A stretch of DNA of 64,000 bases from Vreelandella sp031769195 (GTDB lineage Bacteria > Pseudomonadota > Gammaproteobacteria > Pseudomonadales > Halomonadaceae), in NCBI RefSeq assembly GCF_031769195.1, contig NZ_JAVHNP010000002.1, positions 310,001 to 374,000 of the forward strand, given 5' to 3'. The position numbers were made by a program, and so were the translations under genes. The notes below the pieces were generated by a model that was not told the DNA's origin, did no database searches, and saw nothing but the letters and a program-made list of their open reading frames with translations. Positions 16,264-25,128 of this stretch are shown here, piece after piece. Within the stretch, counting starts at the first letter, position 1, and every line of letters begins with the position of its first letter.

Positions 16264-17061
16264 ATGCACCGGCGATGTGTATTACCTCTGTTCTTGGTGG
16301 GGCTGTTGGCTTTGCTGGCGGGCTGTGGCGAAACCCCTACCGGGCGCTCCCAATTGGCGCTGGTGCCTGGCCCGTTAATGGCGGATATGGGTGCAGATGC
16401 GTTTGATCAGCTTCGCAACACTCAGCCGATTAGCCGAGATGCGGCAGCGAACCGGCTGGTGCAGTGCGTGGCGGAAAAAGTGGTGGCGGGTGCCCAGGCA
16501 AGCTACCCAGGGCTCGATTTCCCCGAGCGTTGGGAAGTGGTGGTATTTGAAGACCCGTCCCCCAATGCATTTGCGCTGCCGGGTGGGCGTATTGGTGTGC
16601 ATAGCGGCCTGCTGAAAGTGGCGCAAACGCCTGCCCAGCTTGCCGCGGTGATGGGGCATGAAGTGGCGCATGTACTGGCCGACCACGGCAACGAACGTCT
16701 AACCCAACAGTTGGGCATTAAGGCCGTGCTGCTGGTGGTGGGGCTGCTGGGGGAAGGGGAGTTTGGTAATCAGCAGTTAATGCAGGCGTTAGGCGTGGGT
16801 GCCCAACTAGGCATTAGCCTGCCGTTCAGCCGTACACACGAAGAAGAGGCGGATTTGATGGGGCTGGAGATCATGGCCCGTGCCGGGTTTGAGCCCCAGC
16901 AGAGTGTAGCGCTGTGGCAAAACATGGCGGCTGCTGGCAGTGGGCAGCCGCCGGAGTTTCTTTCCACTCACCCCGCCCATGAGTCGCGCATTCGTGCACT
17001 GCAAGGGGCGCTGGATGAGGCCAGCGTCACTTATCGCACCGTGGCGCCAGCTCAGTGTTAA
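16264..17061 (+). CDS. M48-family metalloprotease lipoprotein
   Basis: 265 residues. Lipoprotein signal peptide with lipobox LAGC (Cys21). The zinc-protease motif GHEVAHVLADH supplies HExxH, and EEEADLMGLEIMARAGF supplies the third ligand Glu. A family-typical FALPGGRIGVHSGLL precedes the active site. Such periplasmic, membrane-tethered M48 proteases (BepA, LoiP and YcaL relatives) take part in outer-membrane protein quality control. It lacks a TPR domain, so it is closer to LoiP-type than to BepA. It follows the propeller gene with a 17-base gap. Confidence 0.9.
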   Translation: MHRRCVLPLFLVGLLALLAGCGETPTGRSQLALVPGPLMADMGADAFDQLRNTQPISRDAAANRLVQCVAEKVVAGAQASYPGLDFPERWEVVVFEDPSPNAFALPGGRIGVHSGLLKVAQTPAQLAAVMGHEVAHVLADHGNERLTQQLGIKAVLLVVGLLGEGEFGNQQLMQALGVGAQLGISLPFSRTHEEEADLMGLEIMARAGFEPQQSVALWQNMAAAGSGQPPEFLSTHPAHESRIRALQGALDEASVTYRTVAPAQC

Positions 17062-17126
17062 AAAAACAGTTACCTTGTTTTATCTAAATAATAAAAATAG
17101 CGGGAAGACGTGGGGAGTAAGGGGCT

Positions 17127-18335
17127 GTGCCGTTACAAAAAAAGCAGTATCGAGTGCATGGGTTAACCGGCCAATTTTGCGATGCAAGCCGAGAGCTTAT
17201 GTATCGTCGGTCTGTCCAAGACAGCGTGAAAGAAGAGTTCAGCATTGCCGTGAGCGTGGCTGCTAGTGTGTATGGCATGTTCGCGATCGCGGATTACTAC
17301 TTGTTGGGCCTTACCAACGCTTTTTATCTGCTGCTGACCATGCGTGTGGTGGTGGTCAGTCTTTGCTTATTGGTAGCGTACTTAGTGCGGCGGGGTGGCG
17401 TGAGTGATGACCGCCCTTGGCTACAAGCAGTACCGCTCTGGTTATTCGCGACGGGTATTATTTTGATTGTGCCGCTGCGCCCTGAGAGCCTATCCACGCA
17501 AATCACTGCCGTGGTAGTGGCCACGATGGCGTTCTATCTGCTTATTCCCAATCGTTTAACGGTGGTTGCTGCGGCTAGCCTTTATCTGAATATCGGCTTT
17601 TTAGTAGCTGCGGTGCTATTTGCTAATCTCGCCCCCGTGCCGACACTGTTGCTCTCTCTGCTGCTCATTATGGGCATGGTGGTCGGTTTTTGCGCCTTGC
17701 TGCGATTGGAAACCCTGCAACGCAGGCAGTATGCGTTGCTGCATGAAGAGCGTGATCGAAACCACCAGTTGCATCAAGAGATTGCCCATCGGCAGTCGCT
17801 AGAAGAGCAGCTACGAGTGCTTGCCGAGCGAGATGCGTTGACCAATCTCAATAATCGCGGCCACTTTATGAGCATGGCAAAAAAACTGCTGCACCGCTCC
17901 CAAGCCGATCAGGCACCGTTTAGCCTGTTTATGATTGACGTGGATCACTTCAAACACATCAACGACACCTGGGGGCACAGCCACGGCGATTGGGTGCTGA
18001 TTCGCATTGCCGAAGTATGTGCCGAAGCACTACGCCCCTCGGATGTGATTGGGCGTTTTGGTGGCGAGGAGTTTGTGGTTGCTCTACCCCATACCCACTC
18101 CGCCGACGCACAGCGCGTAGCTGAACGGCTCAAGCAGCGGGTAGCGATGCTCTCGTTTACTGATGAACTAAGCGAGCTCACTCCCAGTGTGACCATTGGC
18201 GTCGCGACCACCGGGAATGAAGACGTCGACCTTGATGCACTGATCAAGCGCGCGGATGAAATGCTATACGCGGGCAAACGCGCCGGAAGAGACCGAGTGG
18301 TGGTGTGCAGCGATGGTATACATAACCGTGAGTGA
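17127..18335 (+). CDS. Membrane-bound diguanylate cyclase
   Basis: 402 residues. After about 45 residues come six hydrophobic helices (about 45-190) forming an MASE-like integral sensor, then a short coiled coil (RDRNHQLHQEIAHRQSLEEQ) and a GGDEF domain with active-site GGEEF. An intact inhibitory RxxD motif (RPSD) stands five residues before it, so product inhibition by c-di-GMP is expected. GTG start at 17127 with GGAG about 10 bases upstream; a later ATG (residue 27) is possible. It is a monocistronic-looking gene after the M48 protease. Confidence 0.88.
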   Translation: MPLQKKQYRVHGLTGQFCDASRELMYRRSVQDSVKEEFSIAVSVAASVYGMFAIADYYLLGLTNAFYLLLTMRVVVVSLCLLVAYLVRRGGVSDDRPWLQAVPLWLFATGIILIVPLRPESLSTQITAVVVATMAFYLLIPNRLTVVAAASLYLNIGFLVAAVLFANLAPVPTLLLSLLLIMGMVVGFCALLRLETLQRRQYALLHEERDRNHQLHQEIAHRQSLEEQLRVLAERDALTNLNNRGHFMSMAKKLLHRSQADQAPFSLFMIDVDHFKHINDTWGHSHGDWVLIRIAEVCAEALRPSDVIGRFGGEEFVVALPHTHSADAQRVAERLKQRVAMLSFTDELSELTPSVTIGVATTGNEDVDLDALIKRADEMLYAGKRAGRDRVVVCSDGIHNRE

Positions 18336-18472
18336 CCCCTGTTTCCGCCGCATTCGCTTCTCAATAGGATAAAGCGCCTTCCTGATCTGGTGGATCTCAT
18401 CCCTACTTAAAAAAACGTGTTTACCGGACATATCCATAGCGAAAGTGGTTAGCTTGCTGCGCTTTCCTCGAA

Positions 18473-18513
18473 AATATATGATGCGTATACGTTATATATT
18501 CGTTTCATATATT
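18473..18513 (+). promoter_or_regulatory. Candidate autoregulatory operator of the ParD-like/map pair
   Basis: Inverted repeat AATATATGA (18473-18481) / TCATATATT (18505-18513), nearly centred on the palindrome GTATAC, in an AT-rich stretch directly before the ParD-like gene. Ribbon-helix-helix antitoxins often bind such repeats in their own promoters. Binding is inference. Confidence 0.4.
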
Positions 18514-18523
18514 AGGTGATGTG

Positions 18524-18730
18524 ATGGGTATCGTTAAAATTGACGATCAGCTACATGAAGAATTGCGCAAGGCCAGTGCGGTCATGGTGCGTTCCATTAA
18601 CGCTCAGGCGGAGTACTGGATCAAAATAGGCATGTTGGCAGAAGCAAATCCCAGCATGACCTTTACTGACATCATTCGTGAGCAAATGAAGCAAGCCGAC
18701 GTGGATGTCAGGAAGGTGATGAGTGAGTAA
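18524..18730 (+). CDS. ParD-like antitoxin-family protein
   Basis: 68 residues. Begins MGIVKIDDQLHEELRKASA and continues RSINAQAEYWIKIGMLAE, a ribbon-helix-helix pattern of the ParD-like family. No ParE-type toxin is adjacent; instead the gene overlaps a type I methionine aminopeptidase by 8 bases, an association I recall from other gammaproteobacteria. It may be an autorepressor of this two-gene operon. ATG at 18524 preferred over the GTG one codon earlier. Confidence 0.75.
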   Translation: MGIVKIDDQLHEELRKASAVMVRSINAQAEYWIKIGMLAEANPSMTFTDIIREQMKQADVDVRKVMSE

Positions 18731-19511
18731 GGTCACGCTGAAAAGCGCAGCAGAGCTTATGTTAATGCGTGAAGCCGGTAAGCTGCTGGCGCAGGTGTTT
18801 AGCTACCTGGATACGCGCATTGCGCCGGGTATTTCCACGATGGATATCAATCACTGGGCCGAGCGCTATATCGTTGATGAGCTTCATGCTCGCCCAGCCA
18901 GCAAAGGTCAATATGACTACCCGTATGTGCTGAATGCCTCGGTGAACCATGTGGTGTGCCATGGCATTCCTTCTGAGACGCAGATCTTGGTATCGGGGGA
19001 CATCGTTAATGTGGATATCACGCTGGAGAAGAACGGCTTTATCGCCGATTCCAGCAAAACGTATTTAGTCGGAGACGTAACGCCAAACGCTCAGCGCTTA
19101 GTAGATACAACCTACGAAGCTATGTGGCGGGGAATTCACGCGGTTAAACCCGGTTCCACGCTAGGAGACGTGGGGCATGCCATTGCGCACCATGCTGAGC
19201 GTCACGGCTTTTCGGTGGTGCGCGAATATTGCGGCCACGGCATCGGCCGTGAGATGCACGAAGAGCCACAGGTGCTGCACTACGGCAAGCAGGGCAAAGG
19301 ACTCACGCTGAAAGAGGGAATGGTGTTCACCATTGAGCCCATGATTAATATGGGCAAAGCCAAGATCAAAACCAAACGCGATGGCTGGACCGTTGTCACC
19401 AGCGATAAAAAACTTTCAGCGCAGTGGGAGCATACCGTTGCCGTCACGGCCACAGGCGTAGAGGTGTTGACGCTGCGCGATGACGAGCTAATACCCACCT
19501 TCAACGATTAG
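18723..19511 (+). CDS. map: Type I methionine aminopeptidase
   Basis: 262 residues. Removes N-terminal methionine from nascent proteins. All five metal ligands are visible: Asp98 (VDIT), Asp109 (ADSSKT), His172 (CGHGIG), Glu205 (TIEPM) and Glu236 (QWEHT), plus the substrate-binding His80 in VCHGIP. The GTG start lies inside the 3' end of the ParD-like gene (GTGAGTAA overlap), implying translational coupling. This linkage, away from rpsB/tsf, suggests a second, accessory Map rather than the housekeeping copy; that cannot be decided from this window. Confidence 0.92.
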   Translation: MSKVTLKSAAELMLMREAGKLLAQVFSYLDTRIAPGISTMDINHWAERYIVDELHARPASKGQYDYPYVLNASVNHVVCHGIPSETQILVSGDIVNVDITLEKNGFIADSSKTYLVGDVTPNAQRLVDTTYEAMWRGIHAVKPGSTLGDVGHAIAHHAERHGFSVVREYCGHGIGREMHEEPQVLHYGKQGKGLTLKEGMVFTIEPMINMGKAKIKTKRDGWTVVTSDKKLSAQWEHTVAVTATGVEVLTLRDDELIPTFND

Positions 19512-19622
19512 CCCGCTTCCATCCTCTTCTGGCGAAGCGCCTCATGTGCGTTAAGCTGAAATGGCGGGTAATGAAACGTGCTCGCTGTATGGTGTCAATG
19601 CTCAAAGAAAAGGATGTCGACG

Positions 19623-20927
19623 ATGGCGAAAAAACTAACAGGTAGCGGCAATACGCCTGCACCGCAGCCACGGGCCACGGTCTCTTGTGGCACCGAAAAA
19701 CTGCTGCTGGCCGCGTTGGAACGCGGTGGAAGCTGCCTTGAGACTGGGCGTTTTCTGATTAGCTATCGCGATGGCAAAGTGGAAGAGGGCATCAAGGCAT
19801 TAAAAGCCCAGCACTTTCGCGTGGCGGATGCCCGCGACTTTACCGACCAGGCAGTGAGCTTAGAAGACGCCGGGGATGCGGAGGCAATGGTTTTCCCCGA
19901 GCTGGGCGTGGCGCTGGTAGGCGGTGATGCCTTACAGAGCCATGGCATGAGCGTGCTGGATAAGCTCGCGGCGGATAGCCCCATCGAGATGATCGAACCG
20001 GAATACTTTGCGTTTTCGGAGAACTCTGAGTATTTACGTGGCTTTTTACGCGCGGCGACCACCATCGCACGAGATTTGGGGGTTGAACTGGATGCCGAAG
20101 AGAGCCAGTCCGAGTTAGAAACGGCGCTTCGGCCGACCTGGGGATTAAACCGCTGCCGGGTGCCGCAAAGCCGCTGGAGCGGGGCGGGGATTAAAGTGGC
20201 CGTGTTAGACACCGGTATGGATCTTGGCCATCCAGATTTTGCTGGTAGGGAGTTTGTGACCCGCTCGTTTGTGGGAGAGCCCGTTCAAGATATGAATGGC
20301 CACGGCACGCACTGCATCGGCACGGCGTGTGGCCCGCAAACGCCAGGGGAAACAACGCCGCGCTACGGCATTGCGTATGAAGCACACATTTTGGTGGGTA
20401 AAGTGCTGACCAATTCGGGCAGCAGTACCGGTGCCGGAGTGCTGGCCGGTTTGAACTGGGCGATTGCCAACCGCTGTGAAGTGATTTCGATGTCGTTAGG
20501 CAGCCAAAGCCCGGTGCAAGCAGCCTACACTCATGCAGGGGCAGCAGCGCTGCGTAACGGCTGCCTGGTGATTGCGGCCGCAGGCAACGCCGCCACTCAA
20601 ACGGGAGCACCCGCCAACTCGCCTACGGTAATGTCGGTGGCTTCGTTAGACCCCAACTTATCGCCCTCTAACTTCTCCAATCATGGCAAAATCGAGATTG
20701 CCGCGCCCGGTCGAGATGTGTTTTCGTCGTGGCCCCGGCCCACGCGGCATAAATCGATTAGCGGTACCAGCATGGCCGCGCCCCACGTAGCAGGCTGCGC
20801 GGCGCTCTGGGCACAGTCGGATGCCTCGCTGCGTGGCCGTAAGCTTTGGGAGCAGTTGGTGGCTTCCGCTAAAGCGCTGCCACTGCCTGACACCCAAGTG
20901 GGCGTAGGGCTGGTGCAAGCCCCTTAA
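19623..20927 (+). CDS. Subtilisin-family (S8) serine protease
   Basis: 434 residues from the ATG at 19623. The catalytic triad is Asp196 (VAVLDTGMD), His227 (NGHGTH) and Ser383 (ISGTSMAAPHVAG), with the oxyanion Asn322 (AAAGN). The first 170 residues hold an inhibitor-I9-like prosegment (GRFLISYRDGKVEEGIKALK). No signal peptide is evident, so it may act in the cytoplasm or leave by another route. A long hairpin and an 79-residue putative inhibitor gene follow directly. An upstream GTG in frame is rejected for lack of a ribosome site. Confidence 0.9.
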   Translation: MAKKLTGSGNTPAPQPRATVSCGTEKLLLAALERGGSCLETGRFLISYRDGKVEEGIKALKAQHFRVADARDFTDQAVSLEDAGDAEAMVFPELGVALVGGDALQSHGMSVLDKLAADSPIEMIEPEYFAFSENSEYLRGFLRAATTIARDLGVELDAEESQSELETALRPTWGLNRCRVPQSRWSGAGIKVAVLDTGMDLGHPDFAGREFVTRSFVGEPVQDMNGHGTHCIGTACGPQTPGETTPRYGIAYEAHILVGKVLTNSGSSTGAGVLAGLNWAIANRCEVISMSLGSQSPVQAAYTHAGAAALRNGCLVIAAAGNAATQTGAPANSPTVMSVASLDPNLSPSNFSNHGKIEIAAPGRDVFSSWPRPTRHKSISGTSMAAPHVAGCAALWAQSDASLRGRKLWEQLVASAKALPLPDTQVGVGLVQAP

Positions 20928-20932
20928 GCATC

Positions 20933-20974
20933 GCGCTGCGCTGGGCGTTAATGCTTATACGCCCAGCGCAGCGC
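20933..20974. repeat. 16-bp perfect inverted repeat between protease and inhibitor genes
   Basis: GCGCTGCGCTGGGCGT (20933-20948) and its exact complement (20959-20974) flank a 10-base loop, five bases after the protease stop and 18 bases before the next ATG. There is no T tract, so it is more likely an mRNA-stability or partial-termination hairpin than a full terminator. Confidence 0.85.
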
Positions 20975-20992
20975 ACTGTGGAGATACTTTCA

Positions 20993-21232
20993 ATGGCAAC
21001 GGTCACGCTCTGGCTGATCACTATTTCCAACGACCAGCCCATCCAAGACATCGCCACCCGTCTTAGCGCTGAAGGACTGACGATTCGCGAGGTGCTAGAG
21101 GAGATCGGCTGCATTACCGGCGCCGCCGACGACGCCACTGCACAGCGGCTAAAGCAGGTGAAAGGTGTGGTGGATGTTGCCCCGGATATGCCGATGGATA
21201 TCGGCCCGCCAGGTGCGAGTGAGACATGGTGA
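20993..21232 (+). CDS. Small putative protease inhibitor, I9-propeptide-like
   Basis: 79 residues, no signal peptide. The pattern (TVTLWLITISNDQPI, LTIREVLEEIGCITG, VKGVVDVAPDMPMDIGPP) suggests a beta-alpha-beta-beta-alpha-beta fold like free-standing subtilisin propeptides. Similar proteins are sometimes mislabelled as ketohydroxyglutarate aldolase in databases. GGAG lies 10 bases before the ATG. Its position directly after the subtilase makes a cognate inhibitor or chaperone likely; this is inference. Confidence 0.65.
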   Translation: MATVTLWLITISNDQPIQDIATRLSAEGLTIREVLEEIGCITGAADDATAQRLKQVKGVVDVAPDMPMDIGPPGASETW

Positions 21233-21309
21233 TTTTGATTTTTAGACGTTACAGGCGTTAGGAGTTGATGATGTTGAAAGCCAGTGAGTGGCTCATCGCA
21301 CCTTACTGA

Positions 21310-21546
21310 TTACATAAAATGACGTTTAAATTTTTCATGGTTTTCAATGTTGCTACGCACATCAGCTTCGTCCCAGATTTGCAGCTCCCAGGGGAAGTAG
21401 AAGTTGCTTCTGTTTTTAAAGTAGATGTGCAGGCCACGGTCCCCCTCTTTATCGCGCAGGTACCAGTTTTTTAACCCCAGCTCGTCTTGCCAGCCATCCA
21501 GCAGCTCCATCACTTTGTTGACCTCATCGGCAGCGCAGCAAGATAT
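21310..21546 (-). pseudogene. C-terminal gene remnant, possibly RelA/SpoT-like
   Basis: An open frame of about 78 codons without a convincing start (first ATG at 21510). The encoded segments (GLKNWYLRDKEGDRGLHIYF, FPWELQIWDEADV) are compact and well formed, so this looks like the tail of a once longer protein. RGLHIYF and WELQIWD faintly resemble RelA/SpoT nucleotidyltransferase motifs. It ends exactly where a 13-codon plus-strand frame (21268-21309, with AGGAG) also ends. The N-terminal part is absent; topB begins beyond it. Confidence 0.4.
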
Positions 21547-21614
21547 CTATAATCACAAAGATGTTAGATTGGCCCGCTAGCCATTTCGTTAAGCCATCAT
21601 CCTTAAGGATGTGG

Positions 21615-23582
21615 TTATGGGTTTCTTTTTTGAGTCTTTGAGCCACTGCGGCTCCCCGTGGTTTTCTTACTGCCGGTACTCTTGCTTCCAGTACTTTTAC
21701 GCCGTGTGTAGCTTTTCTTCGTGGCGCCGCTGCGCTTGGCGGGGCCTCCTGCTTCGCCTTGGGCGGTTTGCAGGCTGTGGCGTAGTTTGGCCGCGTCGCT
21801 TTGGCCGAGCAGGGCGCGTAAGTCTTCCAGTAGTGCGTGTTGGAAGGCGTTGGGGTCGTCTTGCTGTTCGGAGATTGCCCGCAGGCGCTGCTCCCAGAGG
21901 GCGGTGCGTTCAGGAGTGCTGACAGCGCTGGGCAGCGCGGCGATGAGCGCGCAGCCGAGTTTGGTGGCGCGCAGGGCTTTTTGCTGACGCACCAGGTAGC
22001 CGCGCTGTACCAGGGTTTCGATAATGCCTGCGCGGGTGGCTTCGGTGCCCAGGCCGTCGGTGTCGCGCAGCGTGCGGCGCACGTTGGGGTCGTCCACGTA
22101 GCGGCCAATGTTCATCATCGCTTTGATCAAGCTGGCATCGGTGAACGGCTCTGGTGGCCGAGTCTCTTTTTCCTCCACGCCTGCGTTGAGTGCTTGGCAG
22201 CCTTCGCCTTGGGTGAGCGGCGGCAGCGGCGGCGTGTCTTCGCGGGTGGTGAACAGCGGTTTCCAGCCGGGGTCGAGAATGCTTTGGCCGCGAGCGCGGA
22301 AGGCTTCATCCAGAAGGGTGAACTCGGCTTTCACCTCAAAGGTGCGCAGCGGGCGGTAGAACTGCGCCATCACGTTGCGCACGATCAGCCGAAACACATG
22401 GCCTTCGGTGGCGGAAAGCTGGCTGAAATCGGCGGGCTTGCCGGTGGGTGCCAGGGCGTGGTGCGCGCCCACCTGCTTATCGTTCCAGGCTTTGGAACGC
22501 AGGGTGAAGTCGGCACCGTTAAACCAACCCTGTAAGGTGTCGTCATTCTGGCAAGCGCCGGAAAGGCTGCGCTGGGCAAGCGCTAGGTGCTCTTCGGGCA
22601 AGTAGCGGCAGTCGGAGCGGGGGTAGGTGATCAGTTTGTGCTGCTCGTAAAGTCGCTGACAAATATCCAGCACCATCTGCGCGGAAAGCCCAAAGCGGCG
22701 GGCGGCGTCTACTTGAAGCGCAGAGAGCGAGTAGGGCAACGGCGGCGCTTGGCGTTTCTCTTGCTGGTCGAGGGTGGTCAGCGTGCCGCGTGCGCCGGGT
22801 AGCTGGGCGGCCAGCGTATCGGCGGGTGTACGGTCAATGAGACGCCCTTGTTCATCCAGGGGTTGATGCGCCTTGGGAGCCCACCAAGCGCGCAGCTGGC
22901 CTTGCGCCACCTGTAAATCTACCCAAAGCGGATAGAAGGGGTGAGGTTTAAAATCGCGAATGCTGTTGTCCCGCCGCACAATCAGCCCAAGTACCGGGGT
23001 TTGTACCCGGCCGACCGAGAGCACACCATCGTGCCCGGCTTGGCGGCCGGTAAGGGTCCAGGCGCGGGTAAGGTTAATGCCGTACAGCCAGTCGGCCCGG
23101 GAGCGTGCCTGGGCAGCCTGAAACAGCGGCTGAAACTCGGCATTTGGCCGCAGGCTGGCCAACGCTCGGCTGACCGCCGGGCGGTTAAGGTCGCTAATCA
23201 ATAGCCGCTGTACCGGGCCACGGTACTTCAAATGCTCGATCACCTCTTGCACCAGCAATTGGCCTTCGCGGTCCGGGTCGCCTGCGTGCACCACGCTGGT
23301 GGCCTGCTTGATCAGTTTACGAATCACCGCGAGCTGGCCACGGGCTTTGGCGCGTGGGGCGAGCTGCCACGTGCCGGGCACAATAGGCAAGCGGTCGAGG
23401 CGCCACTGTTTATCGGCAGGGTCGTAGGCTTCCGGCGGGGCTTGCTCCAGCAGGTGGCCTAGGCACCAGGTAACCATGGTATCGCCGCATACAATCGCGC
23501 CCTCCTGGCGTTTGCCGCCACCGGGCAGGGCCTCGGCAATGGCGCGGGCGAGGCTGGGTTTTTCGGCGATAATCAAGCGCAT
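21615..23582 (-). CDS. topB: DNA topoisomerase III
   Basis: 655 residues from the ATG at 23582, near the E. coli TopB length; an 18-codon upstream extension is rejected because MRLIIAEKPSLARAIAEALP is the usual start. TOPRIM block VVHAGDPDREGQLLV binds Mg2+; the active-site Tyr is in LITYPRSDCRYLP. FGLSAQMVLDICQRLYE and DGLGTEATRAGIIETL are further type IA blocks. The C terminus is a basic Ser/Thr/Gly/Lys tail, a likely DNA-binding region. It decatenates and relaxes single-stranded regions of DNA. Confidence 0.95.
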   Translation of the reverse strand: MRLIIAEKPSLARAIAEALPGGGKRQEGAIVCGDTMVTWCLGHLLEQAPPEAYDPADKQWRLDRLPIVPGTWQLAPRAKARGQLAVIRKLIKQATSVVHAGDPDREGQLLVQEVIEHLKYRGPVQRLLISDLNRPAVSRALASLRPNAEFQPLFQAAQARSRADWLYGINLTRAWTLTGRQAGHDGVLSVGRVQTPVLGLIVRRDNSIRDFKPHPFYPLWVDLQVAQGQLRAWWAPKAHQPLDEQGRLIDRTPADTLAAQLPGARGTLTTLDQQEKRQAPPLPYSLSALQVDAARRFGLSAQMVLDICQRLYEQHKLITYPRSDCRYLPEEHLALAQRSLSGACQNDDTLQGWFNGADFTLRSKAWNDKQVGAHHALAPTGKPADFSQLSATEGHVFRLIVRNVMAQFYRPLRTFEVKAEFTLLDEAFRARGQSILDPGWKPLFTTREDTPPLPPLTQGEGCQALNAGVEEKETRPPEPFTDASLIKAMMNIGRYVDDPNVRRTLRDTDGLGTEATRAGIIETLVQRGYLVRQQKALRATKLGCALIAALPSAVSTPERTALWEQRLRAISEQQDDPNAFQHALLEDLRALLGQSDAAKLRHSLQTAQGEAGGPAKRSGATKKSYTRRKSTGSKSTGSKKTTGSRSGSKTQKRNP

Positions 23583-23767
23583 ACGGTGTGGCCCTGGTGG
23601 ATATTGAGAACAGGCGTTTATGTTAGCAGAACCCATCCAACCGATTGAGGGCTGGGAGTGAAAATGTATACAGGTATAAAAGGTGTCGCGCTCAGTTTAT
23701 GTGTATAGTTTTTGTATAAAATTAGTGAATTGAGTAAGCTGTTACAAAGCACTGGGAGGCGGTTTTC

Positions 23768-25015
23768 ATGCGCGAGCGCGGTAGAACACGACGTTTATTT
23801 GGGCTGGGTGCCCGTACCGGTGGTGCCCTGTTAAAAACGCGGCTGGGCGGCCAGGCGGATTGGCGGGCGCTGGGTGAGGCGCTGTTTGAAGGGCTATCTG
23901 AATTAAAAGGCCCGGCCATGAAGCTGGCGCAAATAATGTCCCAGTGGGATGACCTGTTGCCGCCGGAGCTAGCCAACGAGCTGGCCCGCCTGCAGCGTCA
24001 GGCCGAGCCGATGCCCTGGCCGAAAATCCGCGAGGCGCTAGTGTTGCAGTACGGTAATATTCAAACGCACTTTCGCGAGGTTGAAGAGCGCCCCTTTGCC
24101 AGTGCCTCGATGGGGCAGGTGCATAAGGCGGTGACCCACGAAGGGGAGACCGTGGTACTGAAAGTGCAGTACCCAGGGCTTGCCGAGGTATTAGAAAGTG
24201 ATCTGAAGCAGGTTAGGCGCATTATGGGCCTTGGCCGCTGGTTCAAGGTGCCTCAAGCGCGGTTGGATGCGCTGTTTGAGGAGCTGGCCGCCGGGCTGCG
24301 GGATGAGCTGGACTACCACGCAGAGGCCCAGGCGCTGGCTCGTTACCGCGAACGCTATCAAGATAACCCTGCGCTGGTGATCCCCGAACCACTGTTTGAG
24401 CTTTCCGGCCAGCACGTATTGGCCATGCGCTTTGTAGACGGCACGCCGCTGCGGGATTTAGAGAGCGCAGACGACGCTACCCGCCAACAGGTGGCGGTGG
24501 CGCTGGCCGATTGGATTACCGAAGAACTGTTTACCTACCGCGAGCTGCACGCTGACCCCCACGCGGGCAACTTTGCCTGCGATGAGCAAGGCCGCCTGGT
24601 GATTTACGATTTAGGCGCGGTGATACCCGTTCCTGAGGCGCGGTTGAAAGCCATGATGCAGCTCCTGGACGCCACGCTAGCCCAAGACCCGATGGCAATG
24701 GATGAGGCGCTGATGAAAATGGGGGGCCGCCAGGGCCAGGGCGCGCCGCTGGCGCTCTATCGAGAATCTGCCGAGTGCATTACGCCGCTGTTTGCCCCCG
24801 GAGAGCAGGATTTCAGCGATGTGCGCGTTCATCGCCGTCTGCGGGAGTTAACCCCCAAAGTATGGGCCGCGATGGACCGCCTTCAACCCCCGGCGGATAC
24901 GCTGTTGCTTTCGCGGGCGCTCAACGGTCACTACTGGAACTTGGTTCGCTTAAAGGCTCGGTTGGATATGCATGGCCGTACTCAGCCGCTGCTGGGCTGG
25001 GCGCGTGCTCGCTAG
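23768..25015 (+). CDS. ABC1/UbiB-family atypical kinase (AarF/ADCK-like)
   Basis: 415 residues. The family-specific KxGQ-like helix is changed (KGPAMKLAQIMSQ); the Ala-rich nucleotide loop is FASASMGQVHKA; the ATP-binding Lys is in VVLKVQYPG; the catalytic and metal blocks are LHADPHAGNF and LVIYDLGAV. Members support ubiquinone or other isoprenoid-lipid metabolism. This one is shorter than UbiB and lacks its C-terminal membrane helices, so it is a paralogue rather than UbiB itself. Preceded by AT-rich sequence with TATAGT and TATAAA elements; GGGAGG lies near the ATG. Confidence 0.85.
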   Translation: MRERGRTRRLFGLGARTGGALLKTRLGGQADWRALGEALFEGLSELKGPAMKLAQIMSQWDDLLPPELANELARLQRQAEPMPWPKIREALVLQYGNIQTHFREVEERPFASASMGQVHKAVTHEGETVVLKVQYPGLAEVLESDLKQVRRIMGLGRWFKVPQARLDALFEELAAGLRDELDYHAEAQALARYRERYQDNPALVIPEPLFELSGQHVLAMRFVDGTPLRDLESADDATRQQVAVALADWITEELFTYRELHADPHAGNFACDEQGRLVIYDLGAVIPVPEARLKAMMQLLDATLAQDPMAMDEALMKMGGRQGQGAPLALYRESAECITPLFAPGEQDFSDVRVHRRLRELTPKVWAAMDRLQPPADTLLLSRALNGHYWNLVRLKARLDMHGRTQPLLGWARAR

Positions 25016-25128
25016 CCAACCACCTGCCAAACGATGACCGCTGCGGTAGCCCCGCCAGCCATGCTAGACTATTGCGCTTTTAAATCGGTTTTACAGATTT
25101 TATAGTCTTGAAGACAGTGGAGACGGCA

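Noticed and set aside
18524..19511. Classical ParDE toxin-antitoxin pair
   Set aside because: The partner of the ParD-like protein is a full methionine aminopeptidase with all metal ligands, not a ParE/RelE-type toxin.
21524..22108. Minus-strand open frame of 194 codons overlapping the topB 3' end
   Set aside because: Product is repetitive Ala/Pro/Ser-rich sequence from an out-of-frame reading of topB, which is clearly the real gene.
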